From Hirsutella rhossiliensis (lineage: Eukaryota; Ascomycota; Sordariomycetes; Hypocreales; Ophiocordycipitaceae), in NCBI RefSeq assembly GCF_020360975.1, contig NW_025408670.1, positions 5,022,001-5,086,000 on the forward strand: DNA of 64,000 bases. Reading direction: 5' to 3'. Below, piece after piece: positions 21,945-35,080 of this stretch (positions within the stretch are counted from its first letter, which is position 1; each line of letters begins with the position of its first letter). The position numbers were made by a program, and so were the translations under genes. Under the pieces are notes generated by a model. It was not told where the DNA came from and made no database searches. It worked only from the letters and a program-made list of their open reading frames with translations.

Positions 21945-24900
21945 TCAGAGGGTCGTCTGTCGGCCTTCTGCTCACAAATGCACGTCAGGGCCTCGAATCT
22001 CCTAGGCGGCCAGAGAGGGGGGGCGGGCGGGGCAGAGGGCAAGAGACGTCAACGTGAGCAGTTTCCTACCTGAAGCAAAACTTCTCATTCCACAGATGAG
22101 ATGGGCCGCGGCGACAATGTCTCACGGAGCCGCCGAGGCACTGTGGCGGTACGAGGCGGAGCCGCGAGAGGATCAAGGTGAAGCGCAGACGACGTCGACG
22201 GCGTTCCAATGGTCCTTTGCAGCAGACGAAGCGGTGCCGAGGAGGACGGGGAAGCCTCGTGGTGGCGGCGTGGTGCGCAACTCTTGAGGCCCAAGGCGGG
22301 ATGGGCGTGGGCGTGGGCGTGGGCGCGGTCGATGAGCGAGGGACGACGTAGTGTGTTTCTCGCAGTTGACTCTTCAGGACCAAGGGATGGTGGGTGGTGC
22401 TCAGGATCAGTGTTATATGCGGGGAGGACAAGGAGAAAGCGGTGCTGGAAGGGAAAAGGCGGTCATGAGGCAATGGATCGTTGGGGGCCTAGACGTAGAT
22501 ATAGACCCTCATGCATCTGGGCGTCCCGGACGAGACTGGGTCCCAGCAGAACGGGATCGACCTTGAGAGTCGAGATGCTACGTACTGGGCTAATTGGCAC
22601 ACATTCGTCCAAACATAGATACTGCTAGCATTTGTGTACATTCATACCCGTGTATCGCACAAAGCACGTCCTCCGGACATAGGGCAGAAAGGGGGGGGGT
22701 TGACCAGGCTCATCCGGGGACTCTGATGGGCGTGAGAGGGAGGGGGCGTGCGGGAAGGACAAGGCGTCCACCAAGGGCCATGTTCGTCCAACGAGAAGCT
22801 CGACGGGCGACTCATTCGGTATTCGTGAAAGCCTGCGGGCCGGGGACGCCTTGACGGAGGTGTGTGAGCAGGCCAGAAAGGGGGGGGAGGGGGTGTCGTG
22901 GGAGCAGGGGAACAGGAAGGGGGGGGAGGGGGGTAGTGGCAGAGGTCAAGGATACGTACACGCCTGCTGCATGGACACTCACGGCCGACATGGAGGGTCG
23001 AGATGCGCCCGAGAAAGGGGGACTGTAAGCATGCAACAGCACTGCCGGGCGTGGGCGTTGTTGGCGAGGATTCGGTGATTGATTTGGGCGCGGTGAAGTC
23101 GATGACGATGGCGACAATGGGTGGGGGGAGTGGATGCAGTCGTCTCCGAACCCATGGGGCCAGGCGCACCAACAAACAAATCGCCCTCCAAGGCGTATGG
23201 GAGAAGGAGAACAGCGAGTCGAGTGCTCTCCGTACTCGGTACCTACGAGAGGGCCGGAGAGATGGCGGACAAGCGTGGGACCGGCTAGCGGCTAGATGCC
23301 TTGGTCGACAGGCCTGGCCGAAGCGCTGGAGAGGGAGGGCGCGCGGGGACGGCGGAGGCCGTCGAGGGGGCTAGGCGCTGCATCATGGCGGGCCCGCGAG
23401 CGCTGTATCGCGAGTAATTATATCGCGAGTATCCGTAACTGTATCGAGGAGCAGGCCCCTTGCAGGCCACGAGGACATTCCGGATACTTGCCCACAACCT
23501 GCCGGCTCTCTTGGCAAACACGTCACGGCACAGAGCAGAGCAAAGTAGCATGGCCGGTCTCAAAGGCAAGGAACGGCGGAAACGGCGGCGAGCGCCCGTT
23601 TCCCGCCGCCATGCCCCCAAGGCGGCGGCGATATGGACGACGGGGGGGGGAGACCGGGAGAGAAGAGGCCCCCTAACCCCCCCCCCCCCCAAGCAGGGCA
23701 CATGCCGCGACTTGCAGCACCGGAAGAGGTACTTGCACGCGAGAGAAGGCCCGCGAGCTTCACACGGCCGCCCGCTAGGAATAGGTGCCGCCGTGGAGAA
23801 AGAAGCAAGCAACTGGAAAGTACACCCAGCACGGCCAGTGGTGGGCAGGTACCTACATCTCCGTCTGGGCAGGGCAGAGCGCGGTACGTACCGGGCTTGG
23901 GTATCGGAGCTGCTAAGCCCGAACGGGTCAGCGAGGTTGAGCAGAGGAGCAGAGCGTGAGAGTGGCCAGAGGGCGACCGGGGCCCCACTTTTGCTCCCAC
24001 AGGCCGGACCTGGCTTAGGTACCAGGTGGGTGCATGCCGGTCTCAGACACGCAGCAGCAGACGATACCAATGACGAAGCATGGGCGCATGTGGTACAGTA
24101 CCAGGTATCCGTGCAGTACTGTATTGTGGGCAGCCGTCGACTTGATTCACGTGGTTGCTTTTTCGCTCTCGATGGCCACGCCGCCCATGGCAATCTCGGA
24201 GTCGAGAGTCCTGCCAGCCACTGACATGTCACGGGCCACGAGCAAAAAGGGAGGGAGGGGGCGTATCCGCCTCTTCTGCCGGGTCTCCGGGTCTTTCCCT
24301 TCTCGCTGTGCAGACAAAGAAGACGGCCTGGTCCTCATGACAGAACTGCCCGTGTGCGTGTACCGGTATCATGTATGCCGCCGGGCCGGCACCGCCAGTA
24401 CACGCGGACCCCGCTAGCTTGTTCTCCCCGGCCTTCTCCGCCCTAGCCCATCTCAGCTACTTGGATGATAATCCGCATTTCGTACCGGACGGTGAAGATT
24501 TGGCATGGGGTACCTTGGCTCGCAGTGCCCCTTGGGGACAACTGTAATAGCTCATCATGGTGATTGCTGATCGCTCAAGCCGGGACCAGGCGTCGGCACG
24601 TTCTCGAGGACAGCCTTTTTCTTTTCCGCCGGGCCCCCGACATCATGGCCCCATGGCCCGAGAGGCGTCGGCTTCTCTTGGCACCATGTGGGACCCCCCC
24701 CCCCCCCCATGTCCGCTACAGATATTAGCTCTGCCTTGCTGCCTGCACTGCCAGGGCTCGGTCCCGCGCGCAGCCAACGCCGGTCGAGGTTGATGCGTGG
24801 GCATACATCCCCCCCTTGATCCGAGATGGAGAGGGAGTGACGCGGACAGGGCTTACATTTGGATCGCCTCGTCGTCTTCGCGAGCTCGGTGGGATGGGCG

Positions 24901-27024
24901 GGCGGGAATCAATAACTGATGAAATGCAATCTCAAGGAGGGGGACACGACGTAAGCAAGCCGCATGCAGGCAGGCTTGGTAGATTGTCTCGGTGAGCTCG
25001 CACTGCAGGCGACGAAGACATGCGATCTCGAGATTCGGCGACTGCCTCGCCTAGATGAGCGCACTTGGGGGTACCCGGGCTTCACGTACCCCCCCGTGCC
25101 AGCGCGGCCCAGTACGGTACGTGCACTGGCGCGGACCGATGGCTCCCAGAGCCAAGTAACCTCCCCCAATCCCCGCCGGAGACAAGATACTTAGTGAATA
25201 AGTACCCCTGCGGTCTCGGTGTGGTTGCGCGCCCAGCCTACAGTACTCCATCGGCGTCTTGTGCAGCGATCTGAACCGAGCCGCGTCACTGGATCCCTCT
25301 GTCGGGTACAGTGTCTCAGGGCGGTAAGCTCACTGTGCTGCTCCCATCGCCATCCTCTTGTTTTCTCTCCTCTTTCCGCTGCAAAATTTCCGCTGCACGA
25401 CTCAACCGCACGGGCACCAGCCTGGCCGTGTCCACATGTGCCCGACATGCATTGCGAGAAGAGGCTGTTGGCATCCGTACTTTGTTGACAACAGCATCAG
25501 AGCGACGAGCATCCAACACGTCGCCGCCCCCCCCTTGTTCGCCAATAGTGCTGCTGTCCGGCGCAAGCAAGCGTCGATTGGCTCCGACGGGTGCGCCGCC
25601 CCGGCAGCTAACACAGTGTTAGATGAGCAGAGCAGCGCAACCCTGGGCACTGTACCGCACTCTTCACCACCACCCATCGAGGCACCTCACCCTCCTTTGC
25701 TCGCACGGGCAGTGTGTTCTTTGCCATTCGCCTCTTGCTTCCCCCTTTGCCATGCAGTAACTCGTGTTCCGAATTCTATCGAGTCGCGGCAATGCACCCT
25801 GTATGTACGGACTATGTACGTCCGAATAGGCTTCCCGTTAGCCGCCCCCAAGGCGGTAAACCGGCCGCGCGACCTAAACGTCGACATGGGCTCCCCTTTT
25901 TCCCATGCTCCTCCTCCTCCTTCCACGTCGTCTGGAGAGAGCAGAGGCAGATTACGATATCCTTGCCCCCACCTCCATCCATTTGCAAATGGCTCATGTG
26001 TGCATGCCAACAAGCTACAACAACCAACAAAGCCCCCCCTCCCCCACCGTATTAGCTATCCATCCACGACGCCTGCCGCTTGCCTGCCGCCGGCTCCCAC
26101 CTTTTGCTGACGTGCTTCTTTTGCCCTGACAAGAGATGGCCAGAGCGCTTTGCCGGTGGCCCTCCCGGCAAAGGCCGACAACATGCTAGGGCCAACGAGC
26201 CATACAGTGCAGTAGTAGAGTGTGTGTGTTGTTGTATGCCTTCCTTGAACGCTTACATGGGTGGGGGGGGCAATGTCTTAACCCTTTCCTGGACGCCCTA
26301 CTCCTGATCTACTAACAGAGCTCGTATTGGCGACGGCGCCCGTTGCCGAGGCGTTGGCTCCCCCGTGCATGGACGTAAAGCTTGGGTAAAGGTTGGGCCG
26401 TCGGAGTTGTCTATGGCCCGGCTTGGCACTCGAGCGGGGCTGTCGACGACTCAACACTACGAAAGCTGCTCGGACGGAGACTGATGAGAGTGAAGTAGGT
26501 AAGATTCGAGACTTGTGTTTGCAGCAGAGACCCGCGGGCGTTGGCTGCAAGGGAATGAACGGCACAGTAGGTATACGTGAGAGACGGGGGGCCATGCCAT
26601 TGAAGGTCCGAGAGGGCTGCGAAGGTGAATGAATATCTAGAACCGCACGCTTGGCAGTACAGTACATGGATTGCCGCCAAATCCACTGGCTCACATGACG
26701 CTACGGTGCAGTACTGTACATCGCAGACAACCGCTCTGGTAAGTAGTTAACTCGCCGGTATACCAGTGTGAGCGAGCCCTTGGGCGGGCACGGGGCGAGA
26801 TTCCTCGTGCGTCGTGCGCCGCCGGCCGCAGGGAGATGGGACGCGCGCACGTGTGATGTGCCGAGGCTCTAGACATCTAGACAAGATCGTGGACAAGTTG
26901 CGCACATGTATTCCTTGCCTTGGCTTGCATGTCTCTCGAACTGGGTAGGCAATGTGTGTCATCTCCGTGCGCGCAAGGGCAAGGGGAGTTGACGTGCCCG
27001 TCGGGTCCGGGACGGGCATTGCGC

Positions 27025-27068
27025 GTCTGGGGTCCCGTCTGGGGTCTCGTCTGGGGTCCCACCTGGGG
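27025..27068. repeat. 12-bp tandem repeat, about 3.5 units
   Basis: The unit GTCTGGGGTCYC is repeated at 27025, 27037 and 27049, with a diverged partial copy after 27060. Confidence 0.85.
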
Positions 27069-28059
27069 GCCGAAAGAAGAGTGCGGCTCTGCTCTGATAT
27101 TTTGGGAAGCAGTTTACTTTACTGTATGAGTGTGAGTGAGCGTATGTTCTGACCCTCTCCCCCCCCCCTCTCTCCCTCCCTCTCTTTTCGACTCACGACA
27201 TCTCTCCAGGCACCCGGAGCGGGCGGCCGGGCGCGACGGACAGCCCGCAGACTGACGACTTTCCGTCTTCTGTCTTTTCTTGTTTCCTGGGCATGTCTTG
27301 GACGCCCACACCAGGGGCCCCCTCCTCCTCTCTCATGATCCCTCCATGACGTCCAACTGTCTCACTCCATGGACCAATGACTAGGCCGGCGCTTTGCCCA
27401 ACGGACCAACCGAACTCTGCTCAGCAGCTCGCGTTGATAGGCAGTTGGCGGGGAGACGTCAGCAGGCATTACGACGTTTTGCAATGTCTCGGTAGGTGCG
27501 GGCTGGTGAAGCTTGGGGGAGGGGCGATGCTTATCTGGGGTCCTGGTACTCGGCAGTTGTTCTTTTTGTATTTTCGTGGCTATATATATCCATATATATA
27601 TCCATCTATGCGCCATCTGTACGCCATCTATACGCCATCTATACGCCCTCTATAGGCACGAATAGGCACAAATAGTACTCGACATCCGAGTATACAGCAT
27701 GTAACTTGGGCATTCCTCGCCCCCCCGGTGGAGAGGCATCGAGTGGGCGGGCGGGCAGTTGAGGCACGCTCCGTACCGAGACGAGCCTTGGTCTGGGTCG
27801 GCGGCCCCTGAGATGCATCGAGAACAATGATGAAGGAAAAAGAAACGATAGCCCCGGCATGTGCCACTGCAAAAACAACAACGAAAAAGGTGGGTGCGTA
27901 CGGCATGGATAGTCGCATGCCTCATGATCCAGGAGAGCGGTGGATGCCGTGGGGAAGCAAGGGTCCTGCCGCACGGATTCCGTACATGACGACCAGTCGA
28001 CGGATCAGGGAGGCTACCGCTCTGTGGGGACGTGGGAAATCTATCGTATGCACCTACCT

Positions 28060-28104
28060 GTGCATGTGCATGCGCATGTGCATGTGCATGCATGCATGCA
28101 TGTG
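28060..28104. repeat. (TGCATG)-type microsatellite
   Basis: Alternating GCATGT and GCATGC words form a near-palindromic simple repeat of about 45 bp in noncoding DNA. Confidence 0.85.
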
Positions 28105-28294
28105 AAAGAAAAACAAGGGATGTGGGTGGCGCAGAAGCCAAGATGTAAAAAAAGATGTCGTCGCGACGCCCGCAGCCCCTGGGGAGTGGGCAACCGCAGC
28201 ACATGGCGAGCATGGGCAGGGCTCGACGGGGCGCGTACCTGCGCTGTATACCTACTAAAGTACCTACTATAATTCATGCCTTGGGTGGTTTGCT

Positions 28295-28353
28295 GGTAGG
28301 TACCTTAGGTAGGTAGGTAGGTAGTAGGTACAGTAGATAGGTACTGTAGGTAG
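28295..28353. repeat. (GGTA)n-rich repeat
   Basis: GGTAGGTA/TACCTTAGG words form an imperfect tetranucleotide array. The same words recur near 46,900-46,960 and 63,470-63,545, always between genes. Confidence 0.8.
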
Positions 28354-28894
28354 TTTGGCACCGAGCTCAAGCAGAGAGGTCTAGGGTAGCAAGCTGCTGT
28401 CCGAGGCCACCACCACCAGATGATGCACATACGGAACCCGTCATCATCAACCCACCTTATCAAGCACTTGGTCAGCCTTTGTTGCCCCCTCCCCCGATCC
28501 AGTGGCCAGACTCGGTGACGGTCGATGACAACCCACAGCTACCGTCCCTGCAGTCATGCCCCCCCCCATCCAGCACAGCTTTCAGGCCGGGAGACTCAGG
28601 CTGCCGTGCCGTCGGTCCCATGGCTTCGCAAAGTCAGTACCACGACCCTGTACCACGACCCAGTACGTACCACGACTCAGTATCACGACGCCGGCGTCCC
28701 GTTCCCGTGTCCGTACTCTTCCGCCCTGGGGTTCACTCGCACACCCCCTTTTCTCCCTCTTCGTCCCGTCCCTTTCCCCTCCCTCCCCAGACTGCCCCCA
28801 ATGCCAGGCAGGGCATATACGTACATATATTGGAAAAGTACAGATACTACTGACTACCTAGCATGTAACGAGTCGACGCAAGGGGGACAGGACA

Positions 28895-28951
28895 GTACTG
28901 TACTGTACGCCTGCCATGGGCGGCAGGTCAGCCTCGTACAAAGTACAGTAC
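28895..28951. repeat. Cluster of GTAC(A/T)GTAC palindromes
   Basis: Two overlapping GTACTGTAC copies (28895-28903 and 28900-28908) and one GTACAGTAC (28943-28951) lie within 57 bp. This is the densest cluster of the dispersed palindrome. No function is known to me. Confidence 0.75.
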
Positions 28952-29223
28952 GCTGGAATACAGGGGCCACGTGCACATGTCCCAGGGATAGGGGAAGTAA
29001 CGGACCATACTATATTGTAGGAAGCGGAACAGTCCGCCCTGATCCAGTTTCTCGGGAACGGCACGTTTGCCCCCTGCGACCGTTGTTGTCTTCGATGCAG
29101 GTTGATGGCTGGCTTCTGGACGACCCCGTTGCCATCCGGACCAGAACTCGGGCATGGCCAGGCACGCTCTAAACGTCGTCATCAATAATCAGCAGCACCC
29201 CCAGGCCGCAGACTCTCCAGGAA

Positions 29224-29290
29224 GATGGAAGACGGAAGACGGGAGACGGGAGACGGGAGACGGGAGACGGGAGATGGAAGACGGCAGACA
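29224..29290. repeat. Tandem GGGAGAC repeat
   Basis: A 7-bp unit GGGAGAC repeats about five times, flanked by variant GGAAGAC and GGAGATG copies. It is simple-sequence DNA outside genes. Confidence 0.85.
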
Positions 29291-32200
29291 GACGGACAAG
29301 CCATGTCTCTCTCTCCCCCCCTATCTCTGCCCCCTAATCGTGCCGCCACGCGCCGCCGTAGGGCCTTTTCCCTACCTCAGACCGTTGACGCTTCAGCCCT
29401 ACGTCAGCCACCACGCCCGTTGACCATGTTTTGGCTTGTGCTCTCACGTGTCAGTGATTTGGGCAAAAGGCTTAGTTAGACCCGTGGTCTCACGGATGTG
29501 CTCATCTTGGCAGGCAAAACGCAGTCAGGTGATGATGCCATGACCAATCCAAGTAGTTGGTAGTTAACTAATTACACATGTACTCCGGATGCCGGGCTAC
29601 CTGGGTAAGGTACGTACCTGGGTACCCAAAGAAGGTACCCACCTAGGCAGGCAAGGCCAGGAAACATGGCTGCCGAGTTTCTCGACAAGGAAGGACCTGG
29701 GGCGCATCTCCTCGCCCTGTGCCGGAGAGAGAGCAACGTCCGTCGCACTCTAGGGTAAGCAGGCCACCACCGGCTCCCGACTTTAGGGGCTTGGGGGCCT
29801 GCGGCTACGCATTTCGACCCCCGAGCACTCGCACATAACGCCTTGCCCATGCGCTGACGAATCTGCCTGGTGTGTGACGTGGGGATCGGGAAGCAAAAGA
29901 AGAAGGAACCTGACAAATGAGGATGTTGTAAGTTAGAGGTAGTTTGTACGAATACAAGGTTCATGGACCGTTGGTATGTACATAGGTACATAGCAGTACA
30001 GCACGTACCTACCTTGAGCTGATTGGGGCCGTTTTTGGGAGGGGAGTGGAGACGCGGGCCAGTGGAGCCCGAAGGCGGCGCCAGCAACGGCCGCCGGTTG
30101 GTGGGAAGGTCGCCGATGCGAGAACCGGCTAGCGGAGGGGGTGGGTGAAGAGGAGAGGGACGACGAGGGCCTGGCCTCGGTCTGGCTGACTTATTTCCTT
30201 TTTTCCCCTTTCCCTTTCCCGTTCTCTTGCCCTTTCCAGCCGGCGGGCGACTCGACAAGGTTTGGCCACTGCGGGACATGCATCCCATCCATGCCCTCGA
30301 CGGGCCGGGGCCTTGGAGCCCTCGACCTTGTCACCACTGTACGGCACCAAACGACTGGCTTACAATGCACCCATGTTCGGCTCTCGCGGCCTCGCTCCCG
30401 GCCGGCCCACATATACACGCTCTCGCTCCCTCTCCAACTAGATGTCACTGCCTGTTAGGCCTAGGGGGGCCAAGCGGGTCTGCAAGTTGAATGGGCCTCG
30501 TCCACAACCACGTCTCGCCCTGGTAGTGTCGACACGGTATGTACAGTACAGTAGAAGCCCCCTAACAGAGGTGAGATGTGATGACGAGCAGCGGCACGGC
30601 CCAAGAGGCGTCTTGTTTTGCCTGCGCTATTCTGGGATGCACGGAAATGCTGACTGTCAAATTTCGGGCGTCGTACAAGTTGCAATGTTGAGGCCGTCCA
30701 TTTACCTACTACGTACTGTATTGATTACTGTACTACACATGGACGGACGCCTCTTTAAGACGCCTCTCCATAGGGCTGACCAGATCTTCCCCCATCCATC
30801 TGTCCAGGCACACTGACTGCTGCGGGCAGGCAGGCATTGCACAACAGCGGAAAAGAGTACGCCAAACGAGCGAAAAGCAGGCAGCAGGTCGTCTGCCTGA
30901 TGCCTTCCTTCCCTCCTAGCACAAGCAGTACACAATAGCCAACTAGTTGCGAGATGGAAGGGGTGGGCGAGCGCCTACCTACTTGCCTAGGTACCACGCA
31001 TCCATGCCTCGTGCGCGCAATAGCAAGCCACGGCAAGGCTAACAATGGTGGTGGTTGTATCCGTATACGCAAGGCACACCCGCCCAGGCGTCCAACAACA
31101 GCCGTCAACCAGGTATCCACGGTGCCCCTTTCCAGCCAAGCCCGTGTCTGCAGGGGAAGGAGGAGAAGAAAGGAAAGGAATAATTCAGGGACATGTTACC
31201 TGTGTGCTGCTTCTCGAGAACAGGTTTTCCAAGCACGTCGTTGGACCGGTCCCCTTGTTTTTACGGATACCCTTGAGCCTTTTCCTGTCCTTTCTTGCTT
31301 ATTGCAGTCCCCTTTTGCATTTGCATGTCACCACCATTGGCAAGTCAAGGCCGCACGCAACCTAAAAAAAGCAAAGTGGCTCTCGGGAGCCAATCTCTGT
31401 CTAATCCCAGCTTCTCACACGCCCCCTCTCCCTTGCATTTCTTACTGGCCCGCTCGCTCTGGCGCCGGGAAAAGCCAAAGGGCCAGTCGTTCGTCCATTT
31501 TTCTTGTCTGTCGCGCGCCTCCGCACCCCCTTTTCGCCCACGAGACGGCGTATTGACAAGATGGCGACGAGAGAGATGGATATGATGCTTCTGGAGGCGA
31601 GAGATGGCTGTCAAGGGACCGTCCCAGATAGGCAATCAATGCGATGCCCTGGAGAGGCCTCGCACAGGTATCACCGACAGCCTTGACGAGGCGCAGCGTC
31701 GCGGACGGAAGCGCATCTTGCCGGCTTCCCGTCCCGCGCGGCTTGGATGGCCATTTCTCGAGCCGATGGTGGGTGGGTGGCCGTGGTAAGATCGGCCAAG
31801 CCGATGCACTCTTGTTTTCCTCGGACCCCAAAACGTGGATTCCGTTGCATTGACGAGCAGCGTGGATGCATCAGGGTGGGTTGATCGCGATGTGCCTCTC
31901 TCTGACCGCGCCGTGTTGCCGGTGACCTTGGGTCAGTACGGACTACCGACCGGTGAGGCACCGACAGTGAGACTGGGTACGTACCTCGAGGCACGAACCC
32001 GGACCGCAGATCATCTCCAGCACCCTGAGTCACTCCGCGGAGAACTGCGGGGATTCGCTTGGCGCTACCTCGGCGAGCTCGTCACATGTACGAGCCATGT
32101 ACACTCAGTTACCCTCTGGGTGCTCGCCGGCGTAGCCAGTACACCCTCTGAGGACTTGATGTAGAAACCGTAGCCAGTACACACGCTTAGTAGAAAGAGA

Positions 32201-32949
32201 AAACGATCCGGGCGAGGCACGACATGAATTCGTATCCGCTGGGTGAAGTGACCATGTGCGCCTCGTCAAGGGCCTTGTTGTAAGACATGATGGATGCTCG
32301 GGGTGTTGTGCAGAGTACCCATGATACTAACAGAACCAGGCGTCTTCTCGACAGCGGATACTTTTACATGACACTACCTTAATGTGCTAGTGCGGCTTGG
32401 GAGAATGTGCCCAGAGAGACAAGGCGCAGATCCGGCCCAGGCTCTTTGGGCATCGACTCGACACTGTGCCGCATTATGGTAGTTACAGCACGGAGTACAC
32501 CTTTTTTTAACCCAAGCCGACAACAACCGTCCATCCGCCGCCCGAGTCCAGCTACCAGCGGAGCGAGAACCGGTGCCCCGTCGGATCGAGCAGTCATTCG
32601 TCGAAGCCAACAGGACCGAGGAGAGAGCTTCGGGTCGGTACCGGCCTGTCCGGAGCCGCGGCCTCTGCGGGCCAGGAATCCATATCGCCCACGTGTGTGC
32701 AGGCAACTACTAAGCCAACTACAAGCCATCAACAAGCCATCAACAAGACGGGAACCAGTATGGATGGAGGTTGACGACGGCACCAAAAGCAGCAGGGCGC
32801 GGTGCCACAAGACGAGTCGACTGATCAACACTCGACTTGGTGACGAGACAGACGACACAAGGCGCCATCGGATTGGTTGCCAAAGGCGGGGAAAGCCAGA
32901 CCCAACGCCCCGGTTCCACAGCAAGGGCTCTCCTCCTCACCGGGTCCCA

Positions 32950-33017
32950 TGGCTGCGCTGGTGGCCGCTGGTGGCCGCTGGGGCCGCTGGTGGCTGCTGG
33001 TGGTTGCTGGTGGCTGC
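32950..33017. repeat. GCTGGTGGC-type tandem repeat
   Basis: Imperfect repeats of GCTGGTGGCC and GCTGGTGGTT words run for about 68 bp, with no supported gene around them. Confidence 0.8.
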
Positions 33018-33290
33018 ATCGCGGCGTCAAAATTGGCTTTTCGCTTCGTCGACTGAAAAGGCGTTTCGTATCGGCAGTCCCATGCTGGCCAACTAACTGC
33101 CCAAGGCGGAAACACTCATGCCGCGCCTAGCTGCTCTCCACCAGACTGAAGAAAAGGCAGCCAACGCGCTTGCTCGTTAGCCGCCGCCTTCATGCTGCTC
33201 TCGGAATGGCGTCGACAGCGTCTCGGCTGTCGCTCGACTCGAGGGCCTAGACCCGCGTGCCGGCGCCGACCAACGTCATTGGCCTTTGCT

Positions 33291-33343
33291 CACGGGGAGG
33301 GAGGGGAGAGAGAGGGAGGGGAGGGAGGGAGGGAGGGGGGTGC
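33291..33343. repeat. GA-rich simple repeat
   Basis: GGGAGG and GAGAGA words form an imperfect purine tract of about 50 bp in noncoding DNA. Confidence 0.8.
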
Positions 33344-34440
33344 GTGGCCTTGCCAGCCGTCTCTTCTCTCCTGTTTGATGCTATTCTTGGTTCCACTTCT
33401 TCTCTCCAATTCGCATGTGCACCTCGCCCAGCCAACAGACATCACGACCAAGGCACGACCATGTGTGTACGGACCAAGTGAGTGGATAACTGTCTGCCTC
33501 GCACCTGCATGCGTGTCTCACCCCGCCAAACCTCGTCGTCGTCTTTTGCTGCCGTGTGTGAGGGAGGCTTAAAGTTGAGCGCCGTGATGCCAACGCAGCT
33601 CTTTTCGACTTGCCCCTGCTGCATGTGTCCCGGCATGGCAGCGGTTGCCGGGCCGTGGTCGGCGACTTGTCTTACCTCTCTCGCCTCACACATCTCATCA
33701 GATTCGGATGTCGGCCACACATCATTTGCGACGGCGGCTTTGCCTGCAGTCCAAGGATTCAACCTCTCACGGGACAGGTGGTATCCCGACCCGGGGACGC
33801 AGCCGTGATATATCGGACCCAGAGACTGGGTACTGCCACCTCCCTCTGCCATCTCATCTGGGCAGCATGCTTTGGAACCCCCTTTCCACCATGGACTGCA
33901 GGTGCGTCTCCCTGCCCACCTCGACGTACCAGATGGAGCGACCGAGGCCTTGGAACCACGGCGTCTCGCTGACGAGCGCCACCGAAGCAGCCAAGGACCC
34001 CTAAGCCCCCTAACGGTGCGGCGTTTTCTTTTTCCCTCAAGTTGACACCCGACGACGCCTCGTAGGGCTCTCCCCCCACGCTGCAGCGGCCACATCCCTT
34101 CGGAGGCCTCGTGCTCCAGAGACGGGCGGCGATCTAGAACTCTGGGAGGGGGGGAGCTTCGCAGGCGGAGGAGGAGGCGTGCGGCAACCCGCACATGCAT
34201 ACATAGCTACACGCATGATACAGAGACACTGACGCAGATCGTGTGACTTGACAACCCTCTCGAGCCAAGACGAAAGGGAACAGGGCCCGTCCGAAAGGGA
34301 AACCGGAAAAGAATGCAAGTCAAGGTAACATGTACGGCCGTGTGCTGCGTGTATATACTCGGTGAGCCCGGATGGGAAATATAGATTAATGATTGAAGGC
34401 GCTGCTATGTCTACCGAATCGGGCTGGAGGTGTTGCTTCT

Positions 34441-34780
34441 TTTAGTAGGCTCGACAGTAAGGGCGACGGCGGCATAGAGGTATAGTATACCTAGACGGTA
34501 GAAGTAGCAGGAAGCCACCAAGTACCGCGGTCAGAATAACATTTTACTCTTACCGCGCTGATAACATATTAATAGGCGGCTATGAGTGATAAAACTAACT
34601 ATAATACAATACAAAAAGCTGCAGAAATAATACCTAATATTACCCTGCAACTTAGAGTCAAGAGCCCTTTTCAGTGTATTAATAATACAAATGAAATAAT
34701 TGGCTCGATCGTTATTAGCGATATACCTTATTAACATTTGAACCGATAATAGAGGTGATAGAGGAAATCAGGATAAACAA
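34441..34780. other. AT/TA-rich patch
   Basis: This stretch is visibly AT-rich (e.g. TAATATTA, ATTAATAATAC, TATTAATAGG) against a GC-rich background. TpA-rich composition is what repeat-induced point mutation (RIP) leaves on old transposons in Pezizomycotina. No element termini or protein fragments are recognisable, so the origin is inferred only. It sits beside the FunK1 relic. Confidence 0.5.
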
Positions 34781-34889
34781 GTCTAGGCCGACGTCTCGGA
34801 AAGTTCGGTCGACGTTTGCAATCCTCTGGCGGGTTGCCTTCAGCGCGGCCTCGTCGGTCGCCTCCCTGAACCTGTCAAGATGGGTGCCA

Positions 34890-35080
34890 CGTCGGGACTC
34901 CTGCTATTAAGCGCATTTTCACCGATTCGATTTCACTTTGGATATGCTCGTGCTCTTTTTCCAGGCGACGAATTTTTGTTTCAGGGTCACTGTCCATAGC
35001 CTGGATTGAGAGCATCCTCTTCAGGACCGCGGCCTTCAAAAGTGGCGATGCAATGGTAACGTTTATATGATTCTGGTCAT
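34890..35080 (-). pseudogene. Possible degraded coding fragment next to the FunK1 relic
   Basis: The minus strand, directly downstream of the kinase relic, reads HINVTIASPLLKAAVLKRML and then PETKIRRLEKEHEHIQSEI, which has normal protein composition and coiled-coil periodicity. A stop follows after VPTWHPS. No family is recognised. It may be a piece of the same decayed locus or chance. Confidence 0.25.

Larger units (their letters stand above)
21945..34440. other. Gene-poor region, about 12.5 kb
   Basis: I cannot support any protein gene here. Frames of 100-315 codons exist on both strands, but they overlap each other, are rich in Pro/Arg/Ser/Gly/Cys as expected from GC-rich noncoding DNA, and show no domain or exon logic. 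The region holds long C or G runs (e.g. 23680-23693, 24691-24706), microsatellites, short tandem repeats (listed separately) and repeated GTAC(A/T)GTAC palindromes. It lies upstream of the C2H2 factor, so it could contain distant control elements or noncoding transcripts; that is inference. Confidence 0.55.

Noticed and set aside
23285..24232. 315-codon minus-strand and 254-codon plus-strand frames in the gene-poor block
   Set aside because: They overlap on opposite strands, are rich in Arg/Pro/Cys/Ser, cross homopolymer runs and show no splice logic or domain.
28525..31556. Frames of 200-240 codons at 28525-29172, 29572-30288 and 30954-31556
   Set aside because: They run through microsatellites and GTAC palindromes and have no recognisable domain, signal peptide or consistent exon boundaries.
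33442..34200. 252-codon minus-strand frame
   Set aside because: The Arg/Gly/Trp-heavy composition and lack of any family pattern fit chance in GC-rich DNA.
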